This document shows, one piece after another, positions 7,046 to 10,237 of a stretch of 10,237 nt of DNA. The notes under the pieces were generated by a model, which was given only the letters and a program-made list of their open reading frames with translations, did not search any database and was not told where the DNA came from. The position numbers and the translations under genes were made by a program. The stretch covers positions 1-10,237 of the forward strand of contig SDWN01000417.1 in assembly GCA_004195305.1 (NCBI GenBank), written 5' to 3'. How positions within the stretch are numbered: position 1 is the first letter of the stretch; every line of letters starts with the position of its first letter. The stretch is from Neptunomonas sp. (lineage in GTDB: Bacteria; Pseudomonadota; Gammaproteobacteria; Pseudomonadales; Balneatricaceae).

Positions 7046-7468
7046 ATGGCTATGACTGTTCATTGCGATATCGTCAGTGCTGAAGAAGAGATTTTCTCCG
7101 GTCTGGTAGAGTTCGTTTCTCTGACAGGTAGTCTGGGTGACCTGGGTATTACTCCGGGTCACGCTCCTCTGCTTACAGAGATCAGCCCAGGTCCGGTCGA
7201 ATTGAAGTTGCAGGGCGGAGAGATGCAAATCTTCTACGTCTCCGGTGGTTTCCTTGAGGTTCAACCGAACAAGGTTACTATCATGGGTGATACTGCCCTG
7301 CGGGCTCATGACATGAACGAAGCGGCTGCCGAAGAAGCGATGCGGCATGCAGAACAGGCGATGAAGGATCAGACTGCGGAGTTCGAGTACTCTGCAGCTG
7401 CTGCTCAATTGGCCGAAGCTTCTGCGCAACTGCGTACTATTCGTCAGATTCGTAAAAATCTCGGTTAA
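7046..7468 (+). CDS. atpC: F1Fo ATP synthase subunit epsilon
   Basis: Epsilon binds the foot of gamma, couples F1 to the c-ring and inhibits ATP hydrolysis through its C-terminal helices. The 140-residue protein (139 in E. coli) has the N-terminal beta-sandwich (about 1-87: VSAEEEIFSGLVEFVSLTGS, LGITPGHAPLLTEI, FYVSGGFLEVQPNKVTIMGDTA). The C-terminal helical hairpin (about 90-138) is rich in Ala and Glu, and is complete. The ATG at 7046 gives MAMT as in E. coli and has AGAGG eight bases upstream; a second ATG two codons later is less likely. It is the last gene of the operon and is followed by the terminator. Confidence 0.97.
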   Translation: MAMTVHCDIVSAEEEIFSGLVEFVSLTGSLGDLGITPGHAPLLTEISPGPVELKLQGGEMQIFYVSGGFLEVQPNKVTIMGDTALRAHDMNEAAAEEAMRHAEQAMKDQTAEFEYSAAAAQLAEASAQLRTIRQIRKNLG

Positions 7469-7477
7469 TTACCGATA

Positions 7478-7508
7478 AAATAAAACAGATCCAAAGTCTG
7501 TTTTATTT
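7478..7508 (+). terminator. AT-rich hairpin after atpC (first of a tandem pair)
   Basis: AAATAAAACAGA (7478-7489) is perfectly complementary to TCTGTTTTATTT (7497-7508), a 12-bp stem with a 7-base loop, starting ten bases after the atpC stop. It is AT-rich and has no separate T-run after it. It could act as a 3' stability element or an auxiliary terminator ahead of the stronger one six bases downstream. Confidence 0.7.
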
Positions 7509-7513
7509 ATAAT

Positions 7514-7540
7514 AAGGGCGACTTAGGTCGCCCTTTTTTT
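7514..7540 (+). terminator. Intrinsic terminator of the atp operon
   Basis: AAGGGCGAC (7514-7522) and GTCGCCCTT (7527-7535) form a perfect 9-bp GC-rich stem with a TTAG tetraloop. A run of seven Ts (7534-7540) follows directly. This is a canonical Rho-independent terminator in the + direction and separates atp transcription from glmU. Confidence 0.95.
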
Positions 7541-7542
7541 AT

Positions 7543-7590
7543 GTGCAGGATGTACGGTATGCCGCGGGCGCATGGATGCGCAGGAGCGGC
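7543..7590. repeat. GC-rich nested dyad, possible REP-like element
   Basis: A short dyad, GTGCA-GGA-TGTAC (7543-7555, one G-T pair), is followed by a nested one. Its outer arms are GCCGC (7561-7565) and GCGGC (7586-7590), and its inner arms are GCGCAT (7568-7573) and ATGCGC (7576-7581). Both centres contain GGAT. Compact extragenic dyads like this are typical of dispersed REP/BIME-type repeats, but only one copy is in the window, so the repetitive nature is not shown. Confidence 0.4.
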
Positions 7591-7613
7591 GATCTGAATT
7601 CTATAGATACGGA

Positions 7614-7641
7614 TTGAGCAACGGCGTCACGCTTATCTTAT
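7614..7641 (+). promoter_or_regulatory. Weak candidate promoter for glmUS
   Basis: A promoter is expected between the atp terminator (7540) and glmU (7758). The best pair found by eye is TTGAGC (7614-7619) and TCTTAT (7636-7641) with 16 bases between. Each box matches four of six consensus bases. Transcription would start near 7648, leaving a leader of about 110 bases that contains a small GGCGA/TCGCC dyad (7674-7687) and the 16-bp palindrome at 7721. A TATTAT at 7659-7664 lacks a good -35 partner. Confidence 0.25.
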
Positions 7642-7720
7642 GTGGTCAGTTGTTGCGGTATTATTTATCACTGGGCGAGGTGTCGCCGTGCTATGTGCCA
7701 CTGTGTTATTAGCCCCTTTA

Positions 7721-7736
7721 GTACTTTTAAAAGTAC
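7721..7736. promoter_or_regulatory. Perfect 16-bp palindrome upstream of glmU
   Basis: GTACTTTTAAAAGTAC is a perfect palindrome that ends ten bases before the glmU Shine-Dalgarno (AGGAG, 7747-7751). It could be an operator for a dimeric regulator, or in RNA a short hairpin close to the ribosome binding site. The AT-rich centre leaves few loop bases, which favours a DNA-binding site. No regulator gene lies nearby, so its function is unknown. Confidence 0.45.
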
Positions 7737-7757
7737 ACACTGTTTTAGGAGATCTGC

Positions 7758-9143
7758 ATGTCACTGGAAGTGATTATTCTGGCCGCTGGCCAGGGCACCC
7801 GAATGAAGTCCAGGCTTCCCAAGGTGCTCCATGCCATCGCGGCAAAGCCGATGCTGGGCCACGTGATGGAGACTGCGGCCAAGCTCAGCCCTATTGCCAC
7901 CCATGTGGTGGTGGGGCATGGCGGTGACCTGTTGCGCAGCTACCTCGATAGCAGTTCAAACAATCGGTCACTTAATGTGGTGGAGCAGACCGAACAGCTC
8001 GGCACCGGGCATGCCGTCGATCAGGCCATACCCCAGGTAGCAACCGATTCCGTGGCGTTGATACTCTACGGTGATGTGCCGCTGACGCAGTTACAAACAC
8101 TGCAGGATCTGGTTGTACGGGCTGAACAAGGCAGTCTGGCACTGCTGACGGTTGAACTGACTAATCCGACCGGTTATGGCCGTATCGTCCGCGATGCTCA
8201 GCATCAGGTGGTCGCGATCGTGGAACAGAAAGACGCCAGCGAAGCTGAATTAACGATCCGTGAGATCAACACCGGAATCATGGCGTTGCCAGCGGCCTGG
8301 CTCAAACAGTGGTTACCGCAGCTCTCCTCCGACAACGCTCAGGGTGAATATTACCTGACCGATATCATCGCCATGGCCGCTGCTGCAGAACGGCGCATCG
8401 AAGCGATCCATCCCGCCAGTGAGCAGGAGGTGCAGGGGGTCAATAATCGACTTCAGCTGGCCGAGCTGGAGCGCTGGTATCAGCTCCAGCAAGCACAACA
8501 CTGGATGACCGAAGGGGTCACCCTGGCTGACCCGGCCCGGGTCGACTTTCGCGGTGATATCCGTATCGGCCAGGATGTCAGCCTGGATATCAACGTGATC
8601 CTGGAGGGCCGGGTGGTGATCGGTGATAACGTTAGCATCGGTGCCAACTCGGTGATCAAGGACAGCAGCGTCGCCTCGGGCACGGTGATCAAGCCACACT
8701 CCATGCTCGATGAGACCCTGGTCGGTGAAAACTGTGATATCGGCCCCTTCGCCCGATTGCGGCCGGGCACGGTGCTGGCCAACAACGCCAAGATCGGCAA
8801 CTTCGTCGAGACCAAGAAGACCATCGTGGGAGAAGGCTCCAAGATCAATCACCTGAGCTATGTGGGCGATGCGACCTTGGGTCGTGGGGTCAATGTTGGC
8901 GCTGGCACCATCACCTGCAACTACGACGGGGTGAATAAATTTCAGACCGAGATCGGCGACCACGCCTTTATCGGTTCCAATACCTCGCTGGTGGCGCCGG
9001 TGCAGGTCGGTGCCGGTGCAACGACAGGTGCAGGTTCCACCATTACCAAAGCGATCGAAGCTGATACGCTGGGTGTCTCGCGTGGGCGCCAGGTTAATCT
9101 CAAGGGGTGGCAACGGCCGCAAAAAAAGTCTGAACCCCTTTAA
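7758..9143 (+). CDS. glmU: Bifunctional GlmU: GlcN-1-P acetyltransferase / GlcNAc-1-P uridylyltransferase
   Basis: GlmU makes UDP-GlcNAc, the precursor of peptidoglycan and LPS, in the cytoplasm. Its C-terminal domain acetylates glucosamine-1-phosphate and its N-terminal domain adds UMP from UTP. The 461-residue protein (456 in E. coli) starts with the uridylyltransferase fold: LAAGQGTRMKSRLPKVLH (8-25), QLGTGHA (80-86), metal-binding D106 in YGDVPL, and N230 in VNNRLQ. After about residue 252 comes the left-handed beta-helix of hexapeptide repeats, with FARLRPG (331-337), catalytic base H365 in NHLSYVGD, and NYDG (388-391), ending in a basic tail. AGGAG (7747-7751) lies six bases before the ATG. 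It has its own transcription start region after the atp terminator, and glmS follows 55 bases downstream. Confidence 0.98.
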   Translation: MSLEVIILAAGQGTRMKSRLPKVLHAIAAKPMLGHVMETAAKLSPIATHVVVGHGGDLLRSYLDSSSNNRSLNVVEQTEQLGTGHAVDQAIPQVATDSVALILYGDVPLTQLQTLQDLVVRAEQGSLALLTVELTNPTGYGRIVRDAQHQVVAIVEQKDASEAELTIREINTGIMALPAAWLKQWLPQLSSDNAQGEYYLTDIIAMAAAAERRIEAIHPASEQEVQGVNNRLQLAELERWYQLQQAQHWMTEGVTLADPARVDFRGDIRIGQDVSLDINVILEGRVVIGDNVSIGANSVIKDSSVASGTVIKPHSMLDETLVGENCDIGPFARLRPGTVLANNAKIGNFVETKKTIVGEGSKINHLSYVGDATLGRGVNVGAGTITCNYDGVNKFQTEIGDHAFIGSNTSLVAPVQVGAGATTGAGSTITKAIEADTLGVSRGRQVNLKGWQRPQKKSEPL

Positions 9144-9170
9144 CCCGTTTTACAAACATCGAGCAATGTA

Positions 9171-9185
9171 GATCCAAGCTGGATC
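9171..9185 (+). promoter_or_regulatory. Small hairpin before the glmS RBS
   Basis: GATCCA (9171-9176) and TGGATC (9180-9185) form a perfect 6-bp stem with a 3-base loop. It lies directly before the AGGA (9186-9189) that serves as glmS ribosome binding site. In E. coli the glmU-glmS gap is the site of RNase E processing and of activation by the small RNA GlmZ; no such pairing site is claimed here. A local effect on glmS translation or mRNA cleavage is possible. Confidence 0.35.
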
Positions 9186-9198
9186 AGGATGAACAGTT

Positions 9199-10237
9199 AT
9201 GTGTGGAATTGTCGGCGCGATTGCGCAACGTCAGGTAGCAGGGATCCTGCTGGAAGGGCTCAAGCGGCTGGAATACCGCGGTTATGACTCTGCAGGGATG
9301 GCGGTGTTTAATGCCGACAGCGGTAGCATCAGCTGTACCCGACGTGCAGGCAAGGTCGCCGAGCTGGCTGCGGCATTGGATCAGCAGCCCCTGAGCGGCA
9401 GTGTTGGCATCGCTCATACCCGCTGGGCCACCCATGGCAAGCCTGAGCAGCGCAATTCCCATCCGCACATGTCCGGAAATCGGGTGGCGGTGGTACATAA
9501 CGGAATTATCGAAAATTTTGAGCCCCTGAAGGCCGAACTGATCGTCAAGGGGTTTCAATTCAGCTCCGACACCGATACCGAAGTAATCGCTCACTTGGTC
9601 CACGACAAGCTAAATACTGGGATAGAGTTTATCGCTGCGGTTGAGCAGACGATCAAGCAGCTGCAGGGCGCTTATGCCCTGGCGATTATGGATCAGCACC
9701 AGCCTGAGCTGGTAATGGCTGCGCGGATGGGCAGTCCGCTGGTGATCGGGGTGGGCATTGGTGAGAATTTTATCGCCTCCGACCCGTTGGCGATGCTTCA
9801 GGTGACCGACCAGTTTATCTATCTGGACGAAGGTGAGATCGCCGAAGTACGGCTCGAATCCATTCGTATACGTGATCGCGAAGGGGCACCGGTCAGTCTT
9901 TCCGTGCAGCGCTTTGAGTACGGTCAGGATGCCGCTGATAAAGGCGAATACCGTCACTATATGCTGAAGGAGATCTACGAGCAGCCCAAGGTGGTCACTG
10001 CCGTTCTGGAAGGGCGTCTGGGTAAAGATGCGGTGCTTGAGCAAGTTTTTGGTGCCGAGGCTGCAGCCATCTTCGATCAGGTCCAGTCGGTCCAGATCAT
10101 CGCCTGCGGCACCAGTTACCACGCCGGATTAATCGCCAAGTACTGGATTGAAGAGCTGGTCGGCATCCCCTGCATGATAGAGGTCGCCAGCGAGTACCGT
10201 TACCGTAAAACCGTGGTCCTACCCAATAGCCTGTTCC
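9199..10237 (+). CDS. glmS: Glucosamine-6-phosphate synthase, 5' part (runs off the window)
   Basis: GlmS (glutamine:fructose-6-phosphate aminotransferase) makes glucosamine-6-phosphate and commits carbon to UDP-GlcNAc. About 346 of the usual ~610 residues are present; the frame is open to the window end. The N-terminal glutaminase domain is complete: nucleophile Cys2 in MCGIVG (exposed after Met removal), YRGYDSAG (26-33), HTRWATHG (73-80), HNG (100-102) and SDTDTE (123-128). The linker EYRHYMLKEIYEQP (250-263) leads into the first SIS sugar-isomerase domain, with CGTSYHAG (303-310) and EVASEYRYR (328-336). The ATG at 9199 is fixed by the need for Cys2; AGGA lies nine bases upstream. Nothing suggests truncation other than the window edge. 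Confidence 0.97.
   Translation, partial: MCGIVGAIAQRQVAGILLEGLKRLEYRGYDSAGMAVFNADSGSISCTRRAGKVAELAAALDQQPLSGSVGIAHTRWATHGKPEQRNSHPHMSGNRVAVVHNGIIENFEPLKAELIVKGFQFSSDTDTEVIAHLVHDKLNTGIEFIAAVEQTIKQLQGAYALAIMDQHQPELVMAARMGSPLVIGVGIGENFIASDPLAMLQVTDQFIYLDEGEIAEVRLESIRIRDREGAPVSLSVQRFEYGQDAADKGEYRHYMLKEIYEQPKVVTAVLEGRLGKDAVLEQVFGAEAAAIFDQVQSVQIIACGTSYHAGLIAKYWIEELVGIPCMIEVASEYRYRKTVVLPNSLF

Noticed and set aside
6836..7429. 197-codon minus-strand open frame across the atpD-atpC junction
   Set aside because: It overlaps two certain genes and the nested inverted repeat, has no recognisable product, and nothing in the sequence suggests antisense transcription.
7640..7927. Plus-strand frame of 95 codons with a hydrophobic start, overlapping the glmU start
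   Set aside because: The first ~30 residues look membrane-like, but there is no ribosome binding site, more than half of it is glmU in another frame, and the remaining part is A/T- and T-rich leader DNA. Chance is the simpler explanation.
8313..9122. 269-codon open frame on the minus strand inside glmU
   Set aside because: It is fully antisense to a well-supported glmU with all catalytic motifs. Its Asp/His/Gly-rich translation follows from the hexapeptide-repeat codons read in reverse and resembles no known family.
9144..9198. A glmS ribozyme or a GlmZ small-RNA target before glmS
   Set aside because: The gap is only 55 bases, too short for the glmS ribozyme, which belongs to Gram-positive bacteria. 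No recognisable GlmZ pairing site can be claimed without a candidate RNA.
9610..10122. 170-codon minus-strand frame, with a similar one at 9184-9603
   Set aside because: Both are opposite glmS, whose plus-strand frame is continuous from 9199 to the window end with every glutaminase and SIS motif. They are shadows.

Overview
The window is a housekeeping stretch of a gammaproteobacterial chromosome. It holds the end of a chromosome-partitioning gene (parB), a complete nine-gene ATP synthase operon (atpI-B-E-F-H-A-G-D-C), and the first two genes of UDP-GlcNAc synthesis (glmU complete, glmS cut by the window end). The protein sequences resemble those of E. coli and Pseudomonas throughout, and the gene order parB-atp-glmU-glmS is typical of Gammaproteobacteria. 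Details of subunit a, and glmU sitting directly next to glmS, suggest a marine Oceanospirillales-like lineage, but that placement is tentative. All genes lie on the + strand.

Layout. Positions 1-19 are not genomic: they match exactly the synthetic Tn5 mosaic end used in Nextera-type libraries, so the window starts at a contig edge with untrimmed adapter. Positions 20-276 are the 3' end of parB. A good sigma70-type promoter (TTGCCG-N17-TATAAT, 330-358) lies in the parB-atpI gap. The atp genes run from 421 to 7468 with gaps of 14-77 bases and end at a textbook intrinsic terminator (7514-7540), preceded by a second, AT-rich 12-bp hairpin. The 217 bases between the terminator and glmU contain no convincing gene. 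They hold a GC-rich nested dyad that could be a dispersed REP-like element, a weak promoter candidate and a perfect 16-bp palindrome just before the glmU ribosome binding site. glmU and glmS are 55 bases apart and probably co-transcribed.

How the genes work together. atpB, E and F encode the membrane Fo sector (a, c, b), and atpH, A, G, D and C encode delta, alpha, gamma, beta and epsilon of F1. AtpI is an assembly or ion-channel accessory protein. All checked catalytic residues are present: the essential Arg of subunit a, the proton-carrying Asp of subunit c, both P-loops and the alpha arginine finger. GlmS makes glucosamine-6-phosphate, and GlmU makes UDP-GlcNAc from glucosamine-1-phosphate (after GlmM, not in this window), for peptidoglycan and LPS.

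No new gene system is visible. The points worth a second look are non-coding: a large nested inverted repeat spanning the atpD stop codon and the atpD-atpC gap, smaller hairpins at atpE-atpF and atpA-atpG that could tune subunit stoichiometry, and the structured region upstream of glmU.
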